A stretch of 5,658 bases of DNA from an uncultured Acetatifactor sp. (GCA_947631715.1 CANRMK010000163.1:1-5658); one strand, 5' to 3'; positions 1-5,658 are shown, counted from the first letter of the stretch. Translations and numbers: made by a program. Notes: generated by a model not told the origin, from the sequence alone.

Positions 1-215
1 CTGTCCGGTTCTCCCGCATTCATATCCGTATACATGTCCAGAAGCCCCACCGTCTCCGTGGCCGGTCTGCCGTAACTATTGCAGCATTTGTGGGAAACGC
101 TCTTCGCCTCCTCTGCGCTGTCGTCCATGGTGACGCTCATACGCATGGCTCCCAGCTTAAGCTCGCTGTCCAGATGTCTGAGGACCTCGTCTATCATCTT
201 CTCGTCCGCGCTCAT
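1..215 (-). CDS. Small conserved-looking hypothetical protein, N-terminal 71 codons (3' end beyond window)
   Basis: I do not recognise a named family. The frame starts at an ATG (213-215) preceded by a strong ribosome binding site (GGGAGGTG at 225-232, 9-nt spacer) and stays open to the left edge, so the C-terminus is missing. The 71 visible residues are acidic and methionine-rich. They begin MSADEKMIDEVLRHLDSEL, which looks helical, and then carry a Cys-Cys pair in HKCCNSYGRPATETVGLLDMYTDMN at residues 42-66. There is no signal peptide or membrane segment in the visible part, so it is probably cytosolic. It follows manA in the same direction. Once the mobile element in the gap is subtracted, it would lie only 34 nt after the manA stop, which suggests it was the next gene of the operon. 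Its role is unknown. The strong ribosome binding site and coherent frame make a real gene likely; the function is not inferred. Confidence 0.72.
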   Translation of the reverse strand, partial: MSADEKMIDEVLRHLDSELKLGAMRMSVTMDDSAEEAKSVSHKCCNSYGRPATETVGLLDMYTDMNAGEPD

Positions 216-224
216 TCTATCTTT

Positions 225-232
225 CACCTCCC
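225..232 (-). promoter_or_regulatory. Ribosome binding site of the small hypothetical gene
   Basis: Read on the minus strand this is GGGAGGTG, a near-complete match to the anti-Shine-Dalgarno sequence, 9 nt before the ATG at 213-215. It decides the start of the leftmost gene. It lies outside the mobile element, so the insertion left translation initiation of this gene intact. Confidence 0.8.
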
Positions 233-242
233 GATCCGATCT

Positions 243-250
243 CAATCCTC
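243..250. repeat. 8-bp target-site duplication, left copy
   Basis: CAATCCTC lies directly against the left terminal inverted repeat of the element and is repeated exactly, in the same orientation, at 464-471. The repeat stops at exactly 8 bp: the next bases outward and inward differ. This is what a transposition-generated target duplication looks like. Confidence 0.88.
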
Positions 251-264
251 GTAACAGTTCAGCC
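251..264 (+). repeat. Left terminal inverted repeat, 14 bp
   Basis: GTAACAGTTCAGCC is the perfect reverse complement of 450-463 and begins with GTAA at the element boundary, directly against the 8-bp direct repeat. Confidence 0.9.
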
Positions 265-283
265 ACTCCGTTGTATTCAGCCC

Positions 284-310
284 GGTAATGTCGATGTTCT
301 TCCGACAGAC
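284..310 (+). repeat. Inner inverted repeat, left arm, 27 bp
   Basis: This arm begins GGTAATGTCGATG and ends CCGACAGAC. It is a perfect reverse complement of 402-428. The pairing resumes for three bases (280-282 with 430-432) after one mismatch. It lies 33 nt in from the left end of the element. A perfect 27-bp arm is longer than the terminal repeat itself. Confidence 0.92.
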
Positions 311-349
311 CGTTGGAGCACGTCGGCACTTGGCGAGGTACTCTCGAGC

Positions 350-368
350 AGGCACGTCTTTTGTGCCT
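350..368. repeat. Small hairpin in the centre of the element
   Basis: AGGCAC at 350-355 pairs with GTGCCT at 363-368 around a 7-nt loop. A second weak pairing, GCACGT at 318-323 with ACGTGC at 378-383, could stack below it. Together these would cap the long 27-bp stem in the RNA. The stem is short and its significance is uncertain. Confidence 0.5.
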
Positions 369-401
369 TGGACCGTTACGTGCGGAACCGAGCGGAAGCG
401 T

Positions 402-428
402 GTCTGTCGGAAGAACATCGACATTACC
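402..428 (-). repeat. Inner inverted repeat, right arm, 27 bp
   Basis: This arm is the perfect reverse complement of 284-310. It lies 35 nt in from the right end of the element, against 33 nt for the left arm, so the two halves differ by a 2-nt indel in the segment between terminal and inner repeats. Confidence 0.92.
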
Positions 429-449
429 AGGCGTGACTTGCAAGGAAAA

Positions 450-463
450 GGCTGAACTGTTAC
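450..463 (-). repeat. Right terminal inverted repeat, 14 bp
   Basis: GGCTGAACTGTTAC is the perfect reverse complement of 251-264. Read inward from this end it begins GTAA, as the left end does, and it touches the right copy of the 8-bp direct repeat. Confidence 0.9.
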
Positions 464-471
464 CAATCCTC
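464..471. repeat. 8-bp target-site duplication, right copy
   Basis: CAATCCTC is identical to 243-250. Base 471, read on the minus strand, is the final G of the manA TAG stop codon (471-473), so the duplication overlaps the coding sequence by one base and keeps the stop. Confidence 0.88.
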
Positions 472-1502
472 TATCCCCGCACGTCCAGGAACTGCGCCTT
501 TCCGTGGATCCGGATCTCCACCGAGTCCGCCGGCACAAAAATGCAGTCTCCCTGAAAGAAATGTATGGTCTCTCCGGTCTCCATGAGCAGGGAGCCGCAC
601 CCGTCTATGCAGAGAAGCACCCTGAAAGAAATGCCGTCCGCTCTGTACCCTGCAAGCTCCCTGCACCTTTCCGTATTCACGAGCATACGGTACACTTCAA
701 AATACCGGCACCGGCACAGAAGCTCCCTGGCACACCCCGGCCTGTACTTTAAGAGTCGAAGAGGCTGCCTGGGGGCGGCGGCTCCCGACAGATCCGCGAC
801 GCTTAGAGCCTTATCCACGTGGAGCATGCGCTTTTTTCCGTCCCGGCCGATCCTGTCGTAATCGTACAGCCGGTAGGTGAGATTGGAATTCTCCTGGATC
901 TCCGCCACCAATGTGCCCGCTCCGATGGCGTGTATGGTTCCCGCTTTCACATAGAACACATCGTCCTTTTTCACGGGGACCTTCTGGATCAGTCTCTCCA
1001 CAGTCCCGTCCGCAATGCTCTTTCGCATCTCCTCCGCGCTGACGCTTCGGTGCAGTCCGTACATAAGCCTTGCGTCCCGGGAGGCGTCCAGCACATACCA
1101 CATTTCGCTCTTGCCCAACTGGCCGTTCTCATACTTCCCGGCATAGGCGTCATCAGGGTGCACCTGTATGGAGAGATCCTCCCTGGCATCGATGAACTTG
1201 ATCAGAATGGGCAGCTCCCCCTCGGGCAGATCTGCCACGGTCTTCGGGTGGGTTCCCAGAAACTCCGGGTTCCTTTTCAGTATCTCCGACAGGGTCATTC
1301 CCTGAAACTCCCCGTCCGCCGCCACGCTCATACCGTCCGGGTGGGTGGAGCATTCCCATGTCTCCGCTAAGGGCCACACGGGAATCTGCTTGGAAAAATC
1401 GTCATTCAGCCTGCTTCCGCCCCAGAGGTAATCTTTCGCAGCCGGTTTCAGCAGAAAGGGCTTATTCAGATCCTTATTCGAGCGCATATTTCTGTTTGTC
1501 AT
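471..1502 (-). CDS. manA: Class I mannose-6-phosphate isomerase
   Basis: This 343-aa cytosolic enzyme interconverts mannose-6-phosphate and fructose-6-phosphate, feeding or draining the GDP-mannose branch. It is a zinc cupin of the type I family. Visible landmarks are KP at 19-20 with WGG at 27-29 near the N-terminus, SIQVHPDD at 111-118 (metal ligands Gln113 and His115), Glu133 in GKSEMWYVL, and His191 in YVKAGTIHAIG, followed by the conserved NSNLTYRLYDYDR segment at 205-217. All the expected zinc-binding residues are present. The length fits the Firmicutes type I enzymes, with a second small cupin-like region toward the C-terminus. The ATG at 1500-1502 lies inside the end of manC (29-bp overlap) with a moderate AGGGAG site upstream; Met6 is an alternative start. 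The stop TAG sits on the edge of the mobile element. Specificity for mannose rather than another hexose phosphate is inferred from the family and the adjacent manC. Confidence 0.93.
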   Translation of the reverse strand: MTNRNMRSNKDLNKPFLLKPAAKDYLWGGSRLNDDFSKQIPVWPLAETWECSTHPDGMSVAADGEFQGMTLSEILKRNPEFLGTHPKTVADLPEGELPILIKFIDAREDLSIQVHPDDAYAGKYENGQLGKSEMWYVLDASRDARLMYGLHRSVSAEEMRKSIADGTVERLIQKVPVKKDDVFYVKAGTIHAIGAGTLVAEIQENSNLTYRLYDYDRIGRDGKKRMLHVDKALSVADLSGAAAPRQPLRLLKYRPGCARELLCRCRYFEVYRMLVNTERCRELAGYRADGISFRVLLCIDGCGSLLMETGETIHFFQGDCIFVPADSVEIRIHGKAQFLDVRG

Positions 1503-2787
1503 GAACGCTGATCTCCCTGCCCAGCTGTACCTCGATCAGTTTCAGCTCTGTATCGGCAATGATGGTATGGCGGCAGCCTGCGCTCATAGTGACCACGTCT
1601 CCCGCCCGCACTTCCTGTTCCATGCCGTCCACAATGGTGCGGCCCTCTCCGGCGATCACAGTCCAGACCTCGTCCCTGTTCCTGTGGCTGTGATAATTCA
1701 TGCTGTGCCCCGGCAAAAGCGTCACCTTTATGGTAAGGCTCTCCTCCTCCACGTCCAGCACCCGGAAGCTCCCCCAGCTCTTTTCCGCAAACATGATCTG
1801 CTGATCGATCTCATCTACATAAGGCTTAATGTAGCTCGACTGCTCCTTGTCCGTGACCAGGATTCCCTCCGGGCTTGCGGAGATCACAACGTCTTTCAGC
1901 CCCATGGCCAGGACCGGCATGTTCAGTTCATTGACGATATGGACATTTTCGCATTTGTCGCTCAGGATCGCCTTGCCCACCACAGGCTCTTCCATGGCTT
2001 CCGTAAGAGTATTCCAGGTCCCCAGGTCTTTCCAGCTGCCGGCAAAGCGCATCACCTGTATGCTCGGCTCTTTCTCTACCACGGCATAGTCAAAGCTGAT
2101 CTTTGGAAGCTTTTCATATCCCTGGTACAGATCCTCATAGCAGCTGCTTCCCAAAAGCTCCCGGGCCCGGTCCAGCACATACCCGATCCGGTAGGCGAAC
2201 ACGCCGCCGTTCCAGAGGGCCCCCCTGGCAAGATACGCTTTGGCAGTCTCAAGATCCGGTTTTTCCTTAAAGGAAGAGACTCTGCTCAGTTTCTCCCCGC
2301 CCTCCGGGATAATATACCCGTATTTCTCGCTGGGATAGGTGGGCTCAATCCCCATGAGCACAAGGTTCGCCTCTCCCCTGTCCGCCTGCTGCGCCAGCTC
2401 CTTTAACGCCTCAAAATAATCCGACTCCACAAAGGGATCCACAGGGCATACCACCACCGCCTCCCCGGGATCGATCCCCCTCACGTCCGCCAGGTAAGCG
2501 GTAGCCAGGGCAATGGCAGGAAAAGTATCCCGCCTGCAGGGCTCCACGGAGATCCCCACATCCTCTCCCAGCTGATTGTGTACGGCGGATACCTGCGTTC
2601 TGGGCGCCGCCACGGTCACAGAGGCCTCCTTATCCACGGTCCTCAACATGCGGTACATCCGCTGGGCCATGGATTCATACGCACCGTCCCCGCCCTTAAA
2701 GATCTTAATGAACTGCTTGGAGCGGATATCATTTGACAGAGGCCACAATCTCTTTCCGGATCCTCCGGACAACAGAATCACATTCAT
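1474..2787 (-). CDS. manC: Mannose-1-phosphate guanylyltransferase with C-terminal cupin domain (ManC type)
   Basis: This 437-aa protein should make GDP-mannose from mannose-1-phosphate and GTP for cell-surface glycans. The N-terminal nucleotidyltransferase domain (about 1-320) opens with LLSGGSGKRLWPLSND and SKQF (5-26), the GMP-type nucleotide-binding signature. It continues with CPVDPFV (114-120), FKEKPD (173-178), WNGGVFAY (192-199), SFDYAVVEK (231-239) and GSWKDLGTW (250-258). The C-terminal domain (about 335-425) is the cupin of bifunctional isomerase/guanylyltransferases: KSWGSFRVL, then YHSHRNRDEVW with His366, His368 and Glu373, then His407. It may therefore have isomerase activity of its own, although a separate type I isomerase follows. 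It starts 33 nt after the prfA stop behind a modest AGGCGG site (2795-2800) and overlaps manA, so the two are probably translationally coupled. A guanylyltransferase is the best call; the exact sugar is inferred. Confidence 0.88.
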   Translation of the reverse strand: MNVILLSGGSGKRLWPLSNDIRSKQFIKIFKGGDGAYESMAQRMYRMLRTVDKEASVTVAAPRTQVSAVHNQLGEDVGISVEPCRRDTFPAIALATAYLADVRGIDPGEAVVVCPVDPFVESDYFEALKELAQQADRGEANLVLMGIEPTYPSEKYGYIIPEGGEKLSRVSSFKEKPDLETAKAYLARGALWNGGVFAYRIGYVLDRARELLGSSCYEDLYQGYEKLPKISFDYAVVEKEPSIQVMRFAGSWKDLGTWNTLTEAMEEPVVGKAILSDKCENVHIVNELNMPVLAMGLKDVVISASPEGILVTDKEQSSYIKPYVDEIDQQIMFAEKSWGSFRVLDVEEESLTIKVTLLPGHSMNYHSHRNRDEVWTVIAGEGRTIVDGMEQEVRAGDVVTMSAGCRHTIIADTELKLIEVQLGREISVHDKQKYALE

Positions 2788-2820
2788 ACCACTTCCGCCT
2801 TTCCCGGTATCATAGCTGTC

Positions 2821-3900
2821 TCAGGCGCCCTCGTTCATTTTTACCAGCTTCGCCGCCTGGTCCGCCGCGATACAGCCGTCCAAAAGCTCCTGGATCTCCC
2901 CGTTCATGACCTTGTCCAGCTTATACAGGGTCAGGCCGATCCGATGGTCTGTGACGCGGCCCTGGGGGAAATTGTAGGTCCGGATCTTTTCGGAGCGGTC
3001 CCCGGTCCCGATCTGGCTCCGGCGCATCTGCGCCTCCGCATCATGGCGCTGCTGCTGCTCTATGTCATAGAGCTTTGACTTTAACAGCGCAAACGCCTTT
3101 GCCTTATTCTGGATCTGGGACTTCTCCGTCTGGCTGTACACCACGATCCCTGTGGGATAATGAGTCAGCCGCACAGCCGAGTCCGTTGTGTTCACGCACT
3201 GGCCGCCGTTGCCGGAGGCCCGCATCACGTCGATCCTGATATCCTTTTCGTCAATGACGATGTCGATATCCTCGTCCATCTCCGGCATCACCGCAACGCT
3301 GACGGTAGAGGTATGGATACGGCCGCCGCTCTCTGTCTCCGGCACTCTCTGTACCCGATGCACGCCGCTCTCATACTTCATGAGGGAATAGGCCCCCTGC
3401 CCCTTGATCATGAACTGTACCTCTTTCATGCCGCCGATCCCCGTCTCGTCGGCTCCCAGAAGCTCCGCCCTCCAGTGCCTGCTCTCGGCATAGTGCACAT
3501 ACATCCGGTAGACCTCCGCCGCAAACAGCGCCGCCTCGTCGCCGCCTGCGCCCGCCCGGATCTCCACGATCACGTTCCTGTCATCGTTGGGATCCTTGGG
3601 CAGAAGCAGCACTTTCAGCTTCTGCTCCAGCTGCTGCACCCGCTCTCTGCTCTCGCTCAAGGTCTCCTTGAGCATGCTGCGCATCTCCTCATCGCTCTCT
3701 TCCTCCAGCATGGCGAGGGAGTCCTCTATGTCCTGCCTGCTTTTCTTATATTCCCGATAGGCCTCCACAATGGGCGTCAGATCGCTCTGCTCCTTCATCA
3801 GCTTCCGGAACCGCTCCTGGCGGCTGGCCACATCGGGATCATTGAGCTCGCTCATGATCTCCTCGTACCGGGCCAGCAGATCCTCCAGTCTGTCAAACAT
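2821..3900 (-). CDS. prfA: Peptide chain release factor 1
   Basis: This 359-aa protein, the normal length for the family, enters the ribosomal A site at UAA or UAG and triggers hydrolysis of the finished peptidyl-tRNA. After a helical, charged N-terminal domain (about 1-105) comes AGAGGDEAALFAAE (116-129). The stop-codon recognition loop is HRVQRVPETE with the PxT tripeptide as PET at 187-189, the RF1 type rather than the SPF of RF2. The catalytic loop is RASGNGGQCVNTTDSAVRL with GGQ at 232-234. Gln234 is the residue PrmC methylates, and the residue after it is Cys rather than the His usual in proteobacterial RF1. The ATG at 3898-3900 follows an AAGGTGAGG site (3908-3916). It lies 26 nt downstream of prmC, the usual pairing of a release factor with its modifying enzyme. 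The identification is firm. Confidence 0.98.
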   Translation of the reverse strand: MFDRLEDLLARYEEIMSELNDPDVASRQERFRKLMKEQSDLTPIVEAYREYKKSRQDIEDSLAMLEEESDEEMRSMLKETLSESRERVQQLEQKLKVLLLPKDPNDDRNVIVEIRAGAGGDEAALFAAEVYRMYVHYAESRHWRAELLGADETGIGGMKEVQFMIKGQGAYSLMKYESGVHRVQRVPETESGGRIHTSTVSVAVMPEMDEDIDIVIDEKDIRIDVMRASGNGGQCVNTTDSAVRLTHYPTGIVVYSQTEKSQIQNKAKAFALLKSKLYDIEQQQRHDAEAQMRRSQIGTGDRSEKIRTYNFPQGRVTDHRIGLTLYKLDKVMNGEIQELLDGCIAADQAAKLVKMNEGA

Positions 3901-3926
3901 ATATCTTCCTCACCTTCTGCCGTGTT

Positions 3927-4814
3927 CTACGGCATGATCCCAAGGGTCCCGGACACTACCCTGTCCAGCCCCCCATAATCCTTTATTACCTGTACCTCCA
4001 GAAAGCCGGCCTGCTCCATAAGCCGGGACACGGCCTCTCCCTGACCGCATCCGATCTCAAACAAAAGCATACCGCCCCTGCGCAGATACTCCCTGCACTG
4101 TCCGATGATCCTTCTGTAGAACGTCAGGCCGTCCCCGCCGCCGTCCAGAGCCATTTGGGGCTCATAGTCCCGCACTTCCGGCATGAGGCCGTCCAGCTCC
4201 CCGCTCTTTATATAGGGAGGATTGGAGACGATCATGTCAAAAACCCCGTCCACCCTCTCAAAGAGATCGCTCTCCCGGAAACTGCAGCTTTCGTATGTGC
4301 CGCCCAGCGCCGCTGTGTCATCCTCTCCTGCAGACCGCCAAAGAAGCCGGCCGGCATTTCGGTCCGCCAGGGCCAACGCCTCCCCGGACAGATCCACGCC
4401 CACGCCGCTGCAGCCGTTCGTATAGTGCAGAAGACTGATCAGGATACAGCCGCTCCCGGTGCACAGATCCAGGATCCTCATGCCGTCATGAAGATGCTTC
4501 AGCGCTTCCTCCGCCAGGATCTCCGTGTCCTGCCTCGGGATCAGCACATGTTCATCCACCAGAAAATCCAGGCCCATAAAATTCTGGACCCCCGTGAGGT
4601 ACTGCAGAGGGATCCGGCTGCACCGCTTTTCCACCAGGCCAAAATAAGCCTCCTGCTTCCCGGCGTCCAGCGGCCTGTCCCCGTGGGCCAGCAGGTCTCC
4701 CCTGTTCACGCCGCAGGCATATTCCAAAAGCAGCCCGGCATCCACCTCCGCCTCCGGCACGCCCGCGCTCCTCAAGAGCTCACAGGCGGACCGCCACGCC
4801 CCGCCGCAGGTCAT
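3927..4814 (-). CDS. prmC: Peptide chain release factor N5-glutamine methyltransferase
   Basis: This 295-aa cytosolic SAM-dependent enzyme methylates the side-chain amide of the GGQ glutamine in RF1 and RF2, raising termination efficiency. The N-terminal helical domain (about 1-80) includes PLQYLTG (69-75) and leads into FLVDEHVLIPRQDTE (84-98), the typical PrmC linker. The Rossmann methyltransferase domain has motif I as ILDLCTGSGCI (114-124), an acidic ribose-binding position in GVGVDLSGEAL, and the catalytic NPPY at 198-201 followed by YIKSGEL and the EPQMALDGGGDGL segment. The ATG at 4812-4814 overlaps the previous gene's TGA as ATGA and has a strong GGAGGAG site inside that gene. Its substrate, RF1, is encoded by the next gene. 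NPPY alone is shared with other amino methyltransferases, but the linker, length and prfA neighbour make PrmC secure. Confidence 0.96.
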   Translation of the reverse strand: MTCGGAWRSACELLRSAGVPEAEVDAGLLLEYACGVNRGDLLAHGDRPLDAGKQEAYFGLVEKRCSRIPLQYLTGVQNFMGLDFLVDEHVLIPRQDTEILAEEALKHLHDGMRILDLCTGSGCILISLLHYTNGCSGVGVDLSGEALALADRNAGRLLWRSAGEDDTAALGGTYESCSFRESDLFERVDGVFDMIVSNPPYIKSGELDGLMPEVRDYEPQMALDGGGDGLTFYRRIIGQCREYLRRGGMLLFEIGCGQGEAVSRLMEQAGFLEVQVIKDYGGLDRVVSGTLGIMP

Positions 4815-5658
4815 TGCTCCATCTCCTCCGGCTCGTCGTTCAGCCAGCTGTCGTCCACCTCATATCCGAAATTGTCATACAGATATTTCTTCCAGTCAAA
4901 GACCGCCTCCACAGCGGCAATGGCCACCTCCGCCATCGCTCTGTCCGGCTCCTTTGTGGTAATGCGCTGGAACCACATGCCGGGCGCCGAGACGATCCGC
5001 ACCAGAAAATTGCTGCTGCGTCCCGCCAGCCTGATGATCTCATAGGAAATACCGGCCACCACGGGCATTAACAGGATCCTGAGCGCCACCTTGAGAAGCA
5101 TATTGTCCGAACGGATAAAGAAGAACAGCACGATGCTGATGAACAGCACCAGAAAGATAAAGCTGGTGCCGCATCTTCTGTGAAACCGGGAGCTGCGCAT
5201 CACATTGTGCACTGTCAATGGCCTCCCCTTTTCAATGCAGTTGATACACTTGTGCTCCGCCCCGTGGTAGCGGTAGAGCCTCTTAATATCGCTCATCAGG
5301 CCGATCCCCGCCACATACAGCAGGAAGATCACGATCCGGATTACGCCCTCAAAGACAGCCAAAAGCGAAGCATTTCTCACATAATTGTCGAGAAAGGAGG
5401 CGAGAAAATAGGGCAGCAGGATAAAAAGGCCCACCGCCATTGCAATGGAGAACGCTGTCACCAGGCCGGTCATCAGCTTCCCGTCCCCCGTTTTCTCCCC
5501 GTCCTCTTCCTCATAGAAAGAGGCGGAATAATTCAGGCACTTCATGCCCAGCGCCAGGGAGTCGATAAAGTTGAACACGCCGCGGATAAAGGGTATTTTC
5601 CTGATCCTGCTGCCGTGGGCCAGCCCCTGATAATTCTCCAGCTCCACCTCTATCCCGC
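4811..5658 (-). CDS. DUF1385 (YqhQ-like) integral membrane protein, N-terminus beyond window
   Basis: This is the C-terminal part of a conserved membrane protein of unproven function found in many Firmicutes, often next to prmC and prfA. The frame is open to the right edge (…GIEVELENYQGLAHGSR), so the gene begins outside. The GTG at 5645-5647 is not taken as the start because the family has an N-terminal segment before this point. Counting from that GTG codon as residue 1, there are hydrophobic stretches at about 60-85, 94-118, 162-178 and 183-203. The conserved family signatures are IRGVFNFIDSL (21-31), YRYHGAEHKCINCIE (125-139) and HRRCGTSFIF (156-165); their His, Glu and Cys residues suggest a possible metal or catalytic site, which is inference. 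The C-terminus is acidic (DEPEEMEQ), and its coding sequence contains the prmC ribosome binding site. It ends in a 4-bp overlap with prmC. Confidence 0.9.
   Translation of the reverse strand, partial: GIEVELENYQGLAHGSRIRKIPFIRGVFNFIDSLALGMKCLNYSASFYEEEDGEKTGDGKLMTGLVTAFSIAMAVGLFILLPYFLASFLDNYVRNASLLAVFEGVIRIVIFLLYVAGIGLMSDIKRLYRYHGAEHKCINCIEKGRPLTVHNVMRSSRFHRRCGTSFIFLVLFISIVLFFFIRSDNMLLKVALRILLMPVVAGISYEIIRLAGRSSNFLVRIVSAPGMWFQRITTKEPDRAMAEVAIAAVEAVFDWKKYLYDNFGYEVDDSWLNDEPEEMEQ
4823..4829 (-). promoter_or_regulatory. Ribosome binding site of prmC, inside the DUF1385 gene
   Basis: Read on the minus strand this is GGAGGAG, 8 nt before the prmC ATG. It lies within the last codons of the DUF1385 gene, and with the ATGA overlap it points to translational coupling and fixes the prmC start. 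Confidence 0.8.

Larger units (their letters stand above)
251..463. mobile_element. 213-bp MITE-like non-autonomous element with IS66-type ends
   Basis: The element is bounded by perfect 14-bp terminal inverted repeats (GTAACAGTTCAGCC at 251-264, its reverse complement at 450-463) and flanked by exact 8-bp direct repeats. Inside each terminus, after a diverged 19- or 21-nt segment, is a second perfect inverted repeat of 27 bp (284-310 with 402-428), so the two ends are related over about 60 nt. The remaining centre (311-401) is 91 nt and holds a small hairpin at 350-368. No transposase is encoded, so movement would need an enzyme supplied in trans. IS66-family elements are known for GTAA-beginning ends and 8-bp target duplications, which this matches; the assignment to IS66 is inference. 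The element lies between the manA stop codon and the next gene, inside what looks like one operon. As RNA it would fold into a long hairpin. An alternative is a heavily deleted IS66 remnant rather than a multicopy MITE. Confidence 0.85.

Noticed and set aside
284..428. Intrinsic (Rho-independent) terminator after manA
   Set aside because: The stem is followed on the minus strand by GGGCTGAATAC with no T-run, the loop is 91 nt, and the structure is explained by the inverted repeats of a mobile element.
251..463. Retron RNA, integron attC site or CRISPR repeat
   Set aside because: There is no reverse transcriptase, integrase or cas gene in the window and no repeated spacer units. The exact 8-bp direct repeats and terminal inverted repeats fit transposition better.
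313..555. Plus-strand reading frame of 80 codons across the element and the manA end
   Set aside because: It runs antisense through the end of manA, has no convincing ribosome binding site and no recognisable protein features.
2788..2820. Promoter or terminator between prfA and manC
   Set aside because: The 33-nt gap holds only a modest ribosome binding site; I see no hairpin with a T-run and no paired -35/-10 boxes.
3160..3978. Long plus-strand frames opposite prfA, manC, manA and prmC
   Set aside because: They are His-, Pro- and Leu-rich antisense shadows of firmly identified minus-strand genes, a common effect in GC-rich coding DNA.
5645..5647. GTG as start codon of the DUF1385 gene
   Set aside because: The frame continues open to the window edge, and family members have further conserved N-terminal sequence, so the gene is treated as truncated by the window.

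Overview
The window looks like a chromosomal segment from a fairly GC-rich Gram-positive Clostridia member, most likely a Lachnospiraceae-type gut anaerobe. The evidence is the gene order DUF1385 membrane protein – prmC – prfA, strong GGAGG-type ribosome binding sites, and clostridial-style variants of release factor 1 (PET tripeptide, GGQC) and of the GDP-mannose pyrophosphorylase. The genus cannot be fixed from the sequence alone.

All genes lie on the minus strand, so the window is read from its right end to its left end. In transcription order they are: a DUF1385 (YqhQ-like) membrane protein whose N-terminus is off the right edge (4811-5658); prmC, release factor glutamine methyltransferase (3927-4814, ATGA overlap with the previous gene); prfA, peptide chain release factor 1 (2821-3900); a ManC-type mannose-1-phosphate guanylyltransferase with a C-terminal cupin (1474-2787); a class I mannose-6-phosphate isomerase (471-1502, overlapping manC by 29 bp); and the start of a small unrecognised protein (1-215, running off the left edge). 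Gaps of 26 and 33 nt, overlaps of 4 and 29 nt, and no visible terminator suggest one co-transcribed cluster. PrmC methylates the GGQ glutamine of the release factor made by the next gene. ManA and ManC supply mannose-1-phosphate metabolism and GDP-mannose for glycans.

The unusual part is the 255-nt gap between manA and the small gene. It is almost entirely a 213-bp non-autonomous transposable element (251-463). The element has 14-bp perfect terminal inverted repeats beginning GTAA, an inner 27-bp perfect inverted repeat around a 91-nt centre, and exact 8-bp flanking direct repeats (CAATCCTC at 243-250 and 464-471). GTAA ends with 8-bp duplications are the signature of the IS66 family, so this is read as an IS66-type MITE. 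It landed on the last base of the manA stop codon, and the duplicated target restores that stop. Removing it leaves a 34-nt gap, matching the other gaps in the cluster. No CRISPR array, tRNA, rRNA or riboswitch was recognised.
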